Position numbers and translations under genes: made by a program. A DNA stretch of 64,000 nucleotides from Burkholderia humptydooensis (lineage in GTDB: Bacteria; Pseudomonadota; Gammaproteobacteria; Burkholderiales; Burkholderiaceae). Position 1 is the stretch's first letter. The number at the start of each line of letters is the position of its first letter. The notes below the pieces were generated by a model, which ran no database searches, had not been told where the DNA came from, and was given only the letters and a program-made list of their open reading frames with translations. The DNA is taken from the NCBI RefSeq assembly GCF_001513745.1, contig NZ_CP013380.1, forward strand, positions 3,720,001 through 3,784,000, given 5' to 3'. This document shows positions 25,696 through 35,082 of the stretch, in pieces.

Positions 25696-26889
25696 TTATA
25701 GCGACCGGCGCCGTTTGCCGCTGGCGCCGCGCGAAGCGCCCGCCCCGCGCTTCGCGAGCCACGCGCCCTCCGCGCGGCCGGCAAGCCAGACGAGCGCCGC
25801 GTACGGCCAGATCCACGCGAGCCAGCGCGCGATGCTGTTGAAGTGCACGTAGCGGCCCTGCTGCCAGCCGGACAGCGCGAAATCGAAGAACGGATTGACG
25901 GGCAGCACGTTGACGAGCACGAGCGCGACGGCGAGCGCGGCCGCCGCGAGCGCCGCGCGCCATGCGCCCGGCAGCCGCAGCGCGACGAGCGCGGCGACGA
26001 GGCCCGCCGCGATGCCGCGCAGCGCGCCGGGCGTCGCCCAGTCGAACACGAGCCCCGTGTGCGACTGCATGAACGTCGCGGCCGCCTTCAGCGCAAGCGC
26101 GAACGCGGTGAAGCCGACGACGAGCCGCACGCGCGGCGCGCGCACGCGCATCGCGAGCGACGCCACCGCGAGCGCCGCGAACAGGCCGAGCGCGGCGAGC
26201 AGCGTCTCCCATGCGGAATCGGACAGGAGGCCGTCGAGCCGGTCCGGCCACGCGGGCACGTTCCACGCGCCGGGCGCCCATGCGAGGAGCGCGCCGCGCA
26301 TCGACACGTCGGCGCGCTCCCACAGCTCGCTCGGCCAGTCGCCGATGCCGAACAGGAACGGCGACGGAAACAGGATCGCGCCCGCCCACAGCGCGGTGAG
26401 AAAGAGCGGCGTCGGCGCGTCGCGCTCGAACCACGCGAAGCGCACGCGCCGCACGACGCCGCGCTCGATCAGCGCGGTCGCGGCGGGCGCGGCCGCCGCC
26501 GCGCCGACGAGCGCGCCGAGCGCGTTCGCCGCGAGATCGAGATTCGACGACACGCGCGTCGGCAGGTAGGTTTGCAGCGCCTCCATCGCGCCCGACAGCA
26601 GCGCGCCCGCGAGCGTCGCGGCGAGCACGGCCGGCACGCCGCGCAGCGGATAGAGCGCGAGCACCGCGAGCGCGCCGAACGGCAGATAGCCGATCACGTT
26701 GCTGACGACGTCGAACGCGGTCAGATAGCGCGGCAGCGGCGCGAGCAGATAGTCGAACGGGCCGATGCCGAGCGAGCGCCAGCCCGTGAACGGATAGAGC
26801 GACGCATAGACGACGAGCGCCGCGTAGACGGCGAACGCCTGACGCGCGAGCGTCGACTGGCGACGCTGCCGGCGCGCGGCGGGCGTCAT
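25696..26889 (-). CDS. VanZ-family integral membrane protein
   Basis: Polytopic inner-membrane protein of about 397 aa. The first third is a VanZ-like domain (VVYASLYPFTGW, NVIGYLPFGALAVL, EALQTYLPTRVSSNLDLAANALGALVG), followed by several further helices and a basic C-terminal tail. VanZ homologues are linked to glycopeptide tolerance in a few bacteria, but most have no known role. I start at the ATG at 26889; the frame is open to 27051 through shadow sequence. The gene follows the transporter lipoprotein by 61 nt, so it may be the last gene of the lipid-transport operon. Confidence 0.87.
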   Translation of the reverse strand: MTPAARRQRRQSTLARQAFAVYAALVVYASLYPFTGWRSLGIGPFDYLLAPLPRYLTAFDVVSNVIGYLPFGALAVLALYPLRGVPAVLAATLAGALLSGAMEALQTYLPTRVSSNLDLAANALGALVGAAAAAPAATALIERGVVRRVRFAWFERDAPTPLFLTALWAGAILFPSPFLFGIGDWPSELWERADVSMRGALLAWAPGAWNVPAWPDRLDGLLSDSAWETLLAALGLFAALAVASLAMRVRAPRVRLVVGFTAFALALKAAATFMQSHTGLVFDWATPGALRGIAAGLVAALVALRLPGAWRAALAAAALAVALVLVNVLPVNPFFDFALSGWQQGRYVHFNSIARWLAWIWPYAALVWLAGRAEGAWLAKRGAGASRGASGKRRRSL

Positions 26890-26950
26890 CCCGGCGGCGC
26901 CGGGCACGGCGCGGCACGCGTCATCCCGGCGGCGGCGCGCGCGGCGGCGT

Positions 26951-27589
26951 TCATGGCGCGGCCGCGTAAGCCTGGACGCCGAGCCACGCGACGATCTGCG
27001 CGACGAGCTCGTCGCTCGCCGAGGCGAGCGCCTGCGCGCCGCCCGCCGCATCCGGCGTGCTCGCCGGCGCGCGCGACACGAACGTGCGCTGGCCGAGCAC
27101 CCGGCCGTCCTGCGTGAGCGTCGCGCGCGCGGTGACGGCCGCGTGGCTCTCCGAGCGGCCGTCGAACACCTGCTCGAACTCGGACAGCTCGACCTTCAGC
27201 ACCGGCGCGCGCACGCCGTCGCCACCCTCGAGCACCGCGCCGCGCAGCGACAGCGCGCCGCGCAGCCGCTGCGTCAGCAACTGCGCGGGCGGCGCGGTCC
27301 ATTTGCTGTCGCGGTAGACGGCGATCCGCTGCGCGTCCGCATACGCGAGCCGGTAGACGAAGCGGTCCGAGTTGAGCGCGTCGGGCGCGCTCACGTCGAG
27401 CACCTTGAGCGCGGGCCCCGCGCCCGCCGACGCGGCCGGCTGCGCCGGACCGAGGTCGTAGCGGATGTTCGTGAGCGCGGCGGGCGTGCCCGCGCAGCCG
27501 CTCGCGCCCGCGATCGCGAGCACCGCGGCGAGTGCGAGCGCCGGACGGCCGCGGCGGAACAATGAACCTGACATGAAGTGTGTGTGCAT
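26951..27589 (-). CDS. PqiC/ABC-transport auxiliary lipoprotein of an MCE system
   Basis: Lipoprotein of 212 aa with a signal peptide and lipobox GASGC (Cys near 32). It has the DUF330/PqiC-like ABC-auxiliary domain (NIRYDLGP, LKVLDVSAPDALNSDRFVYRLAYAD, WTAPPAQLLTQRLRGAL). Such lipoproteins sit at the outer membrane and partner MCE proteins in moving lipid across the periplasm. It is fourth in the permease-ATPase-MCE-lipoprotein order, 18 nt after the MCE gene. The ATG at 27589 has GGAA upstream; a second ATG at 27574 is possible. Confidence 0.88.
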   Translation of the reverse strand: MHTHFMSGSLFRRGRPALALAAVLAIAGASGCAGTPAALTNIRYDLGPAQPAASAGAGPALKVLDVSAPDALNSDRFVYRLAYADAQRIAVYRDSKWTAPPAQLLTQRLRGALSLRGAVLEGGDGVRAPVLKVELSEFEQVFDGRSESHAAVTARATLTQDGRVLGQRTFVSRAPASTPDAAGGAQALASASDELVAQIVAWLGVQAYAAAP

Positions 27590-27607
27590 CGCGAATTCCA
27601 GAAAAAC

Positions 27608-28537
27608 TTATTGGGCAGGCGTGGCGCCCGGCCACACGAATCCCGACTCGCCCGGGCCCGGCTCCGCCGCCGGCGCGCCGAACAGCAGGCTGCGCGGATT
27701 GCGGCCGACGTCGCCCGCGACGTCCTTCAGCGTGCGCGACGTGTCGCCGACGTTCGTCGCGAGCGCGTTGAAGCGCGGCAGCGTGTCGTAGCGCACGCGC
27801 GCGCTCAGCTCGGCAAGCGTGTCGTTCATCGACGCAAGCGCCTGCCCCGCGCGGTTCAGGTTCGCGACGAGCGGCCCGCCCGGCGCGACGAGCGCGTTCG
27901 CCGAGCCGAGCGCGCGGTTCACGTGCGCCATCGTCTGCGGCATCTGTGCGAGCGCGGGCTCGACCTGCTTCGACAGTTGCGTGATGCCGTCGGCCGCGTG
28001 CTGCATGCTCGCCGCGGTCGCCTTCAACTGGCCGCGCATCTCGGGCGACAGCATCTCGTTCACGCTCTTCGCGGCGATCTCCATCTGCTTGAGCAGCACG
28101 TCGCCGCGCTGCTGGAGCTGGTCGAACAGGCTCGGGCGCATCGGGATCTGCGCGACCGCCTTCGCCGACGTCGGCAGCGGCGCAAGATCGGCGCCCGTGT
28201 CGTCGAGCTGCACGAACGCGATGCCCGTCACGCCCTGGAAGCCGAGGCTGCCGAATGTCGAGCGCGTGATCGGCGCGTTCGTGTCGACGAGGATGCGGAT
28301 CACGATCTGGCCCGGATGGCCGCGATCGAAGTTGATCGACTGCACCTTGCCGACGTCGAGCCCGCGATAGCGGACGGCCGCGTCGGGAAAGAGCCCCGTC
28401 ACGTTCGAGCGCGACACGAGATCGTACGGCGCGCGCACCGTGCGATCGACGTTGAACCAGTAGACCGCGCCGACGATCGCGGCGAGCAGCGCGATCGTGA
28501 AGAGGCCGGCCCAGAACGCGTGTGATTTGTTTTCCAT
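27608..28537 (-). CDS. MCE/MlaD-family lipid-transport substrate-binding protein
   Basis: Periplasmic MCE protein of 309 aa anchored by one N-terminal helix (AFWAGLFTIALLAAIVGAVYWF). The MlaD/MCE domain follows (residues about 38-120: GLFPDAAVRYRGLDVGKV). A long helical C-terminal part (about 150-290) probably forms a coiled tube. MCE rings carry phospholipid or other hydrophobic molecules between membranes. The start is the ATG at 28537 preceded by GAGGGAA. It is 25 nt after the ATPase gene in a four-gene operon. Confidence 0.92.
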   Translation of the reverse strand: MENKSHAFWAGLFTIALLAAIVGAVYWFNVDRTVRAPYDLVSRSNVTGLFPDAAVRYRGLDVGKVQSINFDRGHPGQIVIRILVDTNAPITRSTFGSLGFQGVTGIAFVQLDDTGADLAPLPTSAKAVAQIPMRPSLFDQLQQRGDVLLKQMEIAAKSVNEMLSPEMRGQLKATAASMQHAADGITQLSKQVEPALAQMPQTMAHVNRALGSANALVAPGGPLVANLNRAGQALASMNDTLAELSARVRYDTLPRFNALATNVGDTSRTLKDVAGDVGRNPRSLLFGAPAAEPGPGESGFVWPGATPAQ

Positions 28538-28562
28538 GCGGGGGTTCCCTCGTGTTCCTCGA

Positions 28563-29405
28563 CTACAGCTCGACGTCCGACGGCGCCGGCTCAAGCGCGG
28601 CCTTCGGCAGGCGCGCGCGACGCTCGGGCGGCAGCGCCTGCAGCGCGCGGCGGCCGCGCCGGCCGAGAAAGTATTCGCGGATGAACGGATGATCGACGCC
28701 CGCCGCCACCTCGACGCTCGCCGCGACGAGCACCTTGCGCTCCGCGATCACCGCGACGCGCGTCGACAGCGCGACCATCGTGTCGAGATCGTGCGTGACC
28801 ATCACGACGGTCAGGCCGAGCGTGCGATGCAGCGTCGCGATCAGCTCGACGAACTCGTCGGACGCGCCGGGGTCGAGCCCCGCCGTCGGCTCGTCGAGGA
28901 ACAGCAGCTCCGGCTCGAGCGCGATCGCGCGCGCGATCCCGACCCGCTTGACCATCCCGCCCGACAGCGCAGCCGGCATCTTCGACGCATGCTTGCACGG
29001 CAGCCCGACCATCTCGAGCTTGAGCATCACGATGTCGTGCAGCAGATCTTCCGGCACGCGGCCGAGCTCGCGCAGCGGCTGCGCGACGTTGTCGAACACG
29101 GTCATCGACGAGAACAGAGCGCCGTGCTGGAACAGCATGCCCGAGCGGCTGCGCATCACGCGCGCGGTGTCGGCGTCGATCTTCGAGGTGTCCTCGCCGA
29201 ACACCCTGATCGTGCCGGCGCTCGGCCGCTCGAGCCCGAGGATCTGCCGCACGAGCGTCGTCTTGCCCGAGCCCGAGCCGCCGACGATCGACACGATCTC
29301 GCCCGCGCGCACGTCGAAGTCGAGATGTTCGTGGACGACGTTGCGCCCATAGCGCTTCGTCAGATCGCGCACCTCGATCACGAAATCGTCGTCGCGCGCG
29401 CTCAT
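28563..29405 (-). CDS. MlaF-type ABC transporter ATPase
   Basis: ATP-binding subunit of 280 aa for the MCE lipid transporter. Walker A is GGSGSGKTT (42-50). The Q-loop FQHGALFSS, the signature LSGGMVKR, Walker B LLFLDEPTAGLDP and the switch His in VTHD are all intact. The ATG overlaps the permease stop by 4 bp (ATGA), so translation is coupled. The C-terminal 30 residues extend past the usual MlaF core. Substrate direction is not readable. Confidence 0.94.
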   Translation of the reverse strand: MSARDDDFVIEVRDLTKRYGRNVVHEHLDFDVRAGEIVSIVGGSGSGKTTLVRQILGLERPSAGTIRVFGEDTSKIDADTARVMRSRSGMLFQHGALFSSMTVFDNVAQPLRELGRVPEDLLHDIVMLKLEMVGLPCKHASKMPAALSGGMVKRVGIARAIALEPELLFLDEPTAGLDPGASDEFVELIATLHRTLGLTVVMVTHDLDTMVALSTRVAVIAERKVLVAASVEVAAGVDHPFIREYFLGRRGRRALQALPPERRARLPKAALEPAPSDVEL

Positions 29406-30526
29406 CCGAGCCCCACGTTCTGGAAAAGGATCGCGAACACCGCGTCGGCGAGGATCACGACGGTGATCGACGTGACGACGGACGTCGTCGTCCCTTCGCC
29501 GAGGCTCTGCGAATTCGCCTTGATCCGGAAGCCGAAGTGGCACGCGACGAGCGCGATCAGCATCCCGAACACGACGCCCTTGCCGAGCCCGATGAACAGG
29601 TTCGCGATCGGCACGACGGACGGCAGCGAGCGCACGAAGAAGTTCAGGTCGATGCCGAGCACGAACTTCGCGGCGAGCGCGCCGCCCGTGAGCGCGATGA
29701 CGTTGGTCCACATCACGAGGAGCGGCATCGCGACGCCCAACGCGAGCACGCGCGGCAGCGTGATCCGCAGGCCGTGCGGAATGCCCATCACGCGCATCGC
29801 GTCGAGCTCTTCCGTCACGCGCATCACGCCGATCTGCGCGGTGATCGCGGAGCCCGAGCGGCCCGCGACGAGGATCGCCGACAGCACCGGTCCGAGCTCG
29901 CGGATCACCGAGAGGCCGAGGATGTTGACGATGTAGCGGTTCGCGCCGAACAGTTGCAACTGCTGCGCGGACAGATACGACAGCACGATGCCGATCAGGA
30001 ACGCGACGAGCGCCGTGATCGGCAGCGCCTTGGCGCCCGCCGCGTAGACGTTCGCGGAAATCTCCGTCCACGGCATCGTGCGCGGCCGGCGCAGCACCGA
30101 CAGCAGATCGACGATCAGGCCGCCGAGCAGCGCGATGCCGCCGTACAGGTGCTCGCCGAACGTGAAGAGGCCCTGGCCGAAGCGCGTGACGGGATCGATC
30201 CGCACGACGGGCTCGGGCGCCTCGCGGCCCGCGTCGAGCCGCTCGATGCGCTCGAACACGATCCGCTGGGTGTCGGTGAGCGCGATCCCGGCGGGCAGCC
30301 TGCGGCCCCACACGCGCCACAGCGCCTGGCCGCCGACGTGGTCGAGCCGGTCGACGCCCGACAGGTCCCACTCGCCGACGGACTCCTTCGCGAGCCGGGC
30401 GATCCGGCGCGCGACGTTGCCGCGGTCGCGCGCGAGCGCGAGCGCCGTCCACTGGCCGGACAGGCGCACGGTCTGGCCTTGGCTGCCGGCGTCGACCGAC
30501 AGGCCGGGAGGAGTCTGGAAGTTCAA
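29402..30526 (-). CDS. MlaE-type ABC permease with N-terminal STAS-like domain
   Basis: Permease of 374 aa. Residues about 1-95 form a STAS-like domain (VRLSGQWTALALARD, WDLSGVDRLDHVGGQALWRVWG). The MlaE permease domain follows, with RELGPVLSAILVAGRSGSAITAQIG and EELDAMRVMGIPH. Plain MlaE lacks the STAS part, so this is the fused form. The first usable codon in frame is a TTG at 30526 with no ribosome-binding site; no in-frame ATG is nearer than residue 150, so TTG is the best start. A -10-like TACAAT is 31 nt upstream. It opens the operon. Confidence 0.92.
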   Translation of the reverse strand: MNFQTPPGLSVDAGSQGQTVRLSGQWTALALARDRGNVARRIARLAKESVGEWDLSGVDRLDHVGGQALWRVWGRRLPAGIALTDTQRIVFERIERLDAGREAPEPVVRIDPVTRFGQGLFTFGEHLYGGIALLGGLIVDLLSVLRRPRTMPWTEISANVYAAGAKALPITALVAFLIGIVLSYLSAQQLQLFGANRYIVNILGLSVIRELGPVLSAILVAGRSGSAITAQIGVMRVTEELDAMRVMGIPHGLRITLPRVLALGVAMPLLVMWTNVIALTGGALAAKFVLGIDLNFFVRSLPSVVPIANLFIGLGKGVVFGMLIALVACHFGFRIKANSQSLGEGTTTSVVTSITVVILADAVFAILFQNVGLG

Positions 30527-30556
30527 GGGCGATTTTGCAAAACGGTGACAGCGGCC

Positions 30557-30562
30557 ATTGTA
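30557..30562 (-). promoter_or_regulatory. -10 box (TACAAT) of the MCE transporter operon
   Basis: TACAAT on the minus strand lies 31-36 nt before the TTG start of the permease. The resulting leader would be about 25 nt with no Shine-Dalgarno motif. The -35 region has no strong match. Confidence 0.4.
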
Positions 30563-30824
30563 GCGAACCGCTTCGCCGCGCGAAGTCTCGTTTCGCCCGG
30601 CCGCCCGGCGCGGCGCGCGCGAGGCGCGCGGCCCGCACCGGCGGCTCCCGCGCCGCGCAAGCTTCCGGCATGCTTTCCGCGCGCCTTCCGGTCAGCCTTC
30701 CGAACGCTTTCATTCTTCGGTCACGTTTCCTTTCGATACTCTCACGCGCTGCATGCCAGGCCGCCGGCGCATGCGCCGCTCACGCCATCCCCGGCTCAAC
30801 GGAAACAGAACAGGAAAAATCCCG

Positions 30825-32888
30825 ATGCCATTCCCCTTGCGTTTTCGCCGGCGGCGCCTAGCCGCCGCCCTCGTCGCGTGCGCGGCGCTCGTCGCCGGCT
30901 GCAACGACGACGTCGACTCGCCGCCGCCCGCGTCGTCCGACGCGCAGGCCCCCGCCGGCACGAAGGCGACGCTCGCCTTGCTCGAGACGACCGATCTGCA
31001 CACGAACGTGCTGTCGTACGATTACTTCAAGCTCGCGGCGGACAAGTCGCTCGGTTTCGAGCGCGTCGCGACGCTGATCGCGCAGGCGCGCGCGCAATAC
31101 CCGAACACGCTGCTGCTCGACAACGGCGACACGATCCAGGGCACGGCGCTCGCCGACTACCAGGCGCTCGTGAAGCCCGTGTCGTGCAGCGAGACGCTCG
31201 CGATCTACAAGGTGATGAACGCGGCGAAGTTCGACGGCGGCGGCATCGGCAATCACGAATTCAACTACGGGCTGCCGTACCTGTCGCAGGTGACGGGCAA
31301 CGCGTTCGCCGTCGACGGCCTGCCCGATCCGGCGCAGCAGAAGAAATGCGCGGGCCCGGGCTTCCCGCAGGTGCTCGCGAACGTGATCAGCGCGAAGACG
31401 AACGCGCCCCTCTTCACGCCGTACACGATCCTCACGAAGACCGTCACCGCGACGACGCCTGACGGCCGCACGATCACGGCGCCCGTGAAGGTCGGCATCA
31501 TCGGCTTCACGCCGCCCGCGATCATGAGCTGGGACAAGCGCTGGCTCGACGGCAAGGTCTACACGACGGGCCTGAAGGAAGCGGCCGAGAAGTACATCCC
31601 CGAGATGCGCGCGAAGGGCGCGGACCTCGTCGTCGCGATCTCGCACGGCGGCCTCGACAACTCGCCGTACTCGCCGACGATGGAAAACGGCAGTTGGTGG
31701 CTGTCCACCGTGCCCGGCATCGACGCGATGCTGATCGGCCACTCGCACCAGGTGTTCCCCGACGCGATGAGCACGGTCGCGCAGTTCAACCTGCCGGGCG
31801 TCGACAAGGCGAAGGGCACGGTCAACGGCGTGCCGACCGTGATGGCGAACTACTGGGGCAAGCACCTCGGCGTGATCAAGCTCGGCCTCGCGTTCGACGG
31901 CAAGACGTGGAGCGTCGACAAATCGCAGACGAGCGTCGAGGCGCGCTCGATCCAGAATCCGGACAAGAGCTACGTCGCCGCCGATCCGTCGGTGGCCGCG
32001 GCGATCGCGGCCGAGCATCAGGCGACGATCGACTACGTAAAGACGCCGATCGGCAGCACCGACTACCGGATGACCAGCTATTTCGCGGACGTGGGCGACC
32101 CGGGCGCGATCCGGATCGTCAACGAGGCGCAGGCCGACTACGTCGCGAGCTACGTGCAGGCGAACCTGCCGCAGTACGCGTCGCTGCCGGTGCTGTCGGT
32201 GAGCGCGCCGTTCAAGAGCGGCTTCGGCGGCGGCAACGACTTCACCGACGTCGCGGCGGGCGCGCTCGCGATCAACAACGCGGCCGACCTCTACCTGTAT
32301 CCGAACACGGTCTACGCGGTGAAGGTGAGCGGCGCGGACATCAAGAACTGGCTCGAGACCGCGGCGAAGCGCTTCAACACGATCGATCCGACGAAGGCGA
32401 CCGTGCAGAAGCTCGTGAGTTCGTTCCCCGGCTACAACTTCGACATGTTCACGTCCGCCGATCTGCGCTACGAGATCGACGTCACGCAGGCGGTCGGCAG
32501 CCGGATCAGGAACCTCGTGTACAAGGGCGCGCCGATCGATCCGAATGCGCAGTTCATCGTCGCGACGAACAACTACCGCGCGAGCGGCGGCGGCAACTTC
32601 CCGGGCCTCGACGGCAGCAAGACGATCTTCGCGTCGCCCGACGCGAACCGCGACGTGCTGATCGCGTACATCAAGAAACGCGGCCAGATCACGCGCGCGG
32701 CGGACGGCATGCAGCGTAGCTGGCGCTTCACGAAGCTCGCGGGCTCGATCGCGCACGTGCAGTTCGCATCGGCGCCGAACCTCGTCGCGCTCGCGAACGC
32801 CGCGAGCGTCGCGGGCATCACGCAGGTCGCGGCCGACGACGGCTCCGGCAAGGGGCTCGCGACTTACGAGATCGATCTGACGCAATGA
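30825..32888 (+). CDS. CpdB-like 2',3'-cyclic-nucleotide phosphodiesterase / 3'-nucleotidase lipoprotein
   Basis: Exported metallophosphoesterase of 687 aa. The signal peptide ends in a lipobox LVAGC (Cys near 26). The metal-binding motifs of the 5'-nucleotidase/CpdB family are present: TTDLHTN, DNGDTIQG, GNHEFNYG and GHSHQVF. The C-terminal nucleotide-recognition domain has TNNYRASGGGNFPG. It would degrade extracytoplasmic cyclic nucleotides or nucleotides for salvage. I start at the ATG at 30825, with AGGA 10 nt upstream, which gives the signal peptide. A lipoprotein form differs from E. coli CpdB, which is soluble periplasmic. Confidence 0.9.
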   Translation: MPFPLRFRRRRLAAALVACAALVAGCNDDVDSPPPASSDAQAPAGTKATLALLETTDLHTNVLSYDYFKLAADKSLGFERVATLIAQARAQYPNTLLLDNGDTIQGTALADYQALVKPVSCSETLAIYKVMNAAKFDGGGIGNHEFNYGLPYLSQVTGNAFAVDGLPDPAQQKKCAGPGFPQVLANVISAKTNAPLFTPYTILTKTVTATTPDGRTITAPVKVGIIGFTPPAIMSWDKRWLDGKVYTTGLKEAAEKYIPEMRAKGADLVVAISHGGLDNSPYSPTMENGSWWLSTVPGIDAMLIGHSHQVFPDAMSTVAQFNLPGVDKAKGTVNGVPTVMANYWGKHLGVIKLGLAFDGKTWSVDKSQTSVEARSIQNPDKSYVAADPSVAAAIAAEHQATIDYVKTPIGSTDYRMTSYFADVGDPGAIRIVNEAQADYVASYVQANLPQYASLPVLSVSAPFKSGFGGGNDFTDVAAGALAINNAADLYLYPNTVYAVKVSGADIKNWLETAAKRFNTIDPTKATVQKLVSSFPGYNFDMFTSADLRYEIDVTQAVGSRIRNLVYKGAPIDPNAQFIVATNNYRASGGGNFPGLDGSKTIFASPDANRDVLIAYIKKRGQITRAADGMQRSWRFTKLAGSIAHVQFASAPNLVALANAASVAGITQVAADDGSGKGLATYEIDLTQ

Positions 32889-32894
32889 CGGAGC

Positions 32895-32932
32895 GGGCGG
32901 CGCGCGCCGCCAAGACGCGCCGCGCGCCGCCC
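32895..32932 (+). terminator. GC-rich hairpin after the CpdB-like gene
   Basis: GGGCGGCGCGCG (32895-32906) pairs with 32921-32932 around a 14-nt loop, 7 nt past the stop. There is no T-run, so it would be Rho-assisted or an mRNA 3' stabiliser. Confidence 0.4.
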
Positions 32933-32963
32933 CGCCCGTCGACCCTGAAACCGATTCACCTCG

Positions 32964-33857
32964 ATGATGAACGCGACCAAGAATCTGCTCTCGACTCATG
33001 CTCAAGCCGCGACGCCGCCCGATGGCGCCCGTCGCCCATCGCCGCTGCGGCGCCTGCTGCGCGCGACGCTGTCGCCCGCCGGCATGCTCGCCGTCGCCGC
33101 GGCGCTCGCGGCGGGCGTCGCCGCGACGGACCGGATCGGGCGCCCGGCGTCCGGCGCGCCGGGCGTCACCCGCGCGCAACTCGACGAATGGCGCGCGATG
33201 GTCGAACAGGCGGCCGAGCCGAACGCGCTCGGCCGCCTGCGCGCGCTCGCGCGGCGCGGCTCGACCGACGCGCAATCGGCGCTCGGCCTTGCGCTCGCCG
33301 GCTCGCGCGATCTCGCGCTGCGCGACGAAGGCAGGCGCTGGCTCGAAACGGCCGCGCACGCGAACCCGGCCGGCCGCGCGCCGACGAGCGCCGGCGTGCG
33401 CGACGCGCGCCTCGCGCTCGGCAAGGCGTGGCTGCTCGGCACGGGCGGCGTCGCGCGCGACTACCCGCGCGCGCTCGCGATGCTGCGCCCGCTCGCCGCC
33501 GCGGGCGATCCGAACGCCGCGTACTACGTCGGCCTCATCTACCGCAGCGGCTACGGCACGCCCGCCGATCCGACCGAGGCGGCCCGCTGGTTCGAGCTTG
33601 CCGCGCGGCACGACATCGCGGCCGCGCAGTTCATGCTCGCGAACGCTTACCGCGACGGCAGCGGCGTGCATCGCGACGAAGCGCGCGCGCTCGCGCTGTA
33701 CCGGCAGGCCGCCGACCACGAGCTGCCGGAAGCGGTGCAAACGCTCGCGATCGCATACCGCAACGGCGAGCTCGGGCTGCCGCGCGATCCCGACGCGTTC
33801 CATGCGCAGTGGATCGAGGCCGCGCACGCGCTCAAGCATCCGGCGCTCGCGCCTTGA
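32964..33857 (+). CDS. Sel1-repeat (TPR-like) membrane-anchored protein
   Basis: Protein of 297 aa with one N-terminal hydrophobic segment (GMLAVAAALAAGVAA, near 40-54) and then Sel1-like repeats of about 36 residues. The clearest are AYYVGLIYRSGYGTPADPTEAARWFELAA and AQFMLANAYRDGSGVHRDEARALALYRQAA. Such repeats bind partner proteins; no specific partner is evident. It lies 75 nt after the nucleotidase on the same strand. Confidence 0.85.
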   Translation: MMNATKNLLSTHAQAATPPDGARRPSPLRRLLRATLSPAGMLAVAAALAAGVAATDRIGRPASGAPGVTRAQLDEWRAMVEQAAEPNALGRLRALARRGSTDAQSALGLALAGSRDLALRDEGRRWLETAAHANPAGRAPTSAGVRDARLALGKAWLLGTGGVARDYPRALAMLRPLAAAGDPNAAYYVGLIYRSGYGTPADPTEAARWFELAARHDIAAAQFMLANAYRDGSGVHRDEARALALYRQAADHELPEAVQTLAIAYRNGELGLPRDPDAFHAQWIEAAHALKHPALAP

Positions 33858-33861
33858 GCGG

Positions 33862-33899
33862 GCGGTGACGGCGGAGCGGTGACGGCGGGGCGGTAACGG
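33862..33899. repeat. 14-bp tandem repeat (about 2.7 copies)
   Basis: GCGGTGACGGCGG(A/G) occurs twice, followed by a partial, changed copy (GCGGTAACGG). The rest of the 274-bp gap before birA is purine-rich degenerate sequence with no recognised gene. Confidence 0.6.
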
Positions 33900-34131
33900 A
33901 CAACGACGGGTAGCGGGCGGCGAATGACAGGTAGCGGATGGCGAGTGGCGGTGACAGGCGACGGCCCGCCGCCGTGAGCGCGCGCCGCGACGCAGCGCCG
34001 CCCGTGCGCGGCTATGATGGGCGCATCGCCGACGAACCCGCGCACGGACGCGATCCGCCCTCCCCGTCAAGCGACGGGACCATCGAACATTACGCTGGCA
34101 ACCGTCGGCCAGTTCCGCAACAATACGCGCC

Positions 34132-35082
34132 ATGAATGTCGCCACCCAACCTTCAACGCCCGCGAGCGACGGGCCGCTCATCGATCGCGCCCGCGTCGAT
34201 GCGCACCTTGCCCCCGCCGCGCGCGAATGGTCGATCGAGATCGTCGACACGACCGGCTCGACCAACGCCGACCTCGGCGCGCACCTGAAAACGCTGCCCC
34301 GCCGCCGCGACGCGCTCGCCGCGCCGATCGCGCGCGTCGCGTACGAGCAGACGGCCGGGCGCGGCCGGCAAGGTCGCCCGTGGTTCGCGAAGCCGGGCGA
34401 CGCGCTGCTTTGCTCCGTCGCGTGCGTGCTGCCGCGCCCCGTTGGCGCGCTCGCGGGGCTGAGCCTCGCCGTCGGCGCGGCGCTTGCCGAAGCGTTCGCC
34501 GCGCTGCCCGCCGAACCGCGCGACGGCGTCGCCGACGACGCCCGCCGCATCGCGCTCAAATGGCCGAACGACCTGCTCGTCGCGACGACGCGCGACGGCG
34601 AAACCGCGATCGTCGGCAAGCTCGCCGGCGTGCTGATCGAAACCGTCTGGAACACGAGCGATGCGACCGCGGTCGTGATCGGCTTCGGCGTCAACGTGCG
34701 CACGGCCGACGCCGCCGCAGCCGAAATCGACGCGCTGCGCGCGCGCGACGCGACGCTCGCGGGCGGCCTGCCGCCCGTCGCGCTCGCCTCGGTGCGCGCC
34801 GGCGCGACGCTCACCGATACGTTCGCCGCCGCGCTGAACGCGCTCGCCGCCGCGCTGCCCGCGTTCGCGGCCGACGGCCTCGCGCCGTTCGCCGCGCGCT
34901 GGAACGCGCTGCACGCTTACGCGGGCCGCGAAGTCGCGCTGCTCGAACGCGGCGTGGAGCACGCGCGCGGCATCGCCGTCGGCATCGACGAAACCGGCCA
35001 GTTGCTGCTCGACACGCCCGCCGGCCGGCAAGCGATCGCGGCGGGCGACGTGTCGCTGCGCGCGCCGGGAGCCGTCCGATGA
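34132..35082 (+). CDS. birA: BirA, biotin--[acetyl-CoA-carboxylase] ligase
   Basis: Biotin protein ligase of 316 aa that forms biotinyl-AMP and biotinylates carboxylase carrier domains. The ligase motif GRGRQGR is at 76-82, and TGSTNADLG and KWPNDLL are present. There is no N-terminal helix-turn-helix, so it is a ligase without repressor function (group I type). The stop overlaps the coaX start by 4 bp. Confidence 0.95.
   Translation: MNVATQPSTPASDGPLIDRARVDAHLAPAAREWSIEIVDTTGSTNADLGAHLKTLPRRRDALAAPIARVAYEQTAGRGRQGRPWFAKPGDALLCSVACVLPRPVGALAGLSLAVGAALAEAFAALPAEPRDGVADDARRIALKWPNDLLVATTRDGETAIVGKLAGVLIETVWNTSDATAVVIGFGVNVRTADAAAAEIDALRARDATLAGGLPPVALASVRAGATLTDTFAAALNALAAALPAFAADGLAPFAARWNALHAYAGREVALLERGVEHARGIAVGIDETGQLLLDTPAGRQAIAAGDVSLRAPGAVR

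Noticed and set aside
30523..30558. An 11-residue leader ORF (MAAVTVLQNRP) ending inside the permease TTG start
   Set aside because: Its ATG overlaps the TACAAT -10 box, so it would not be transcribed from that promoter.
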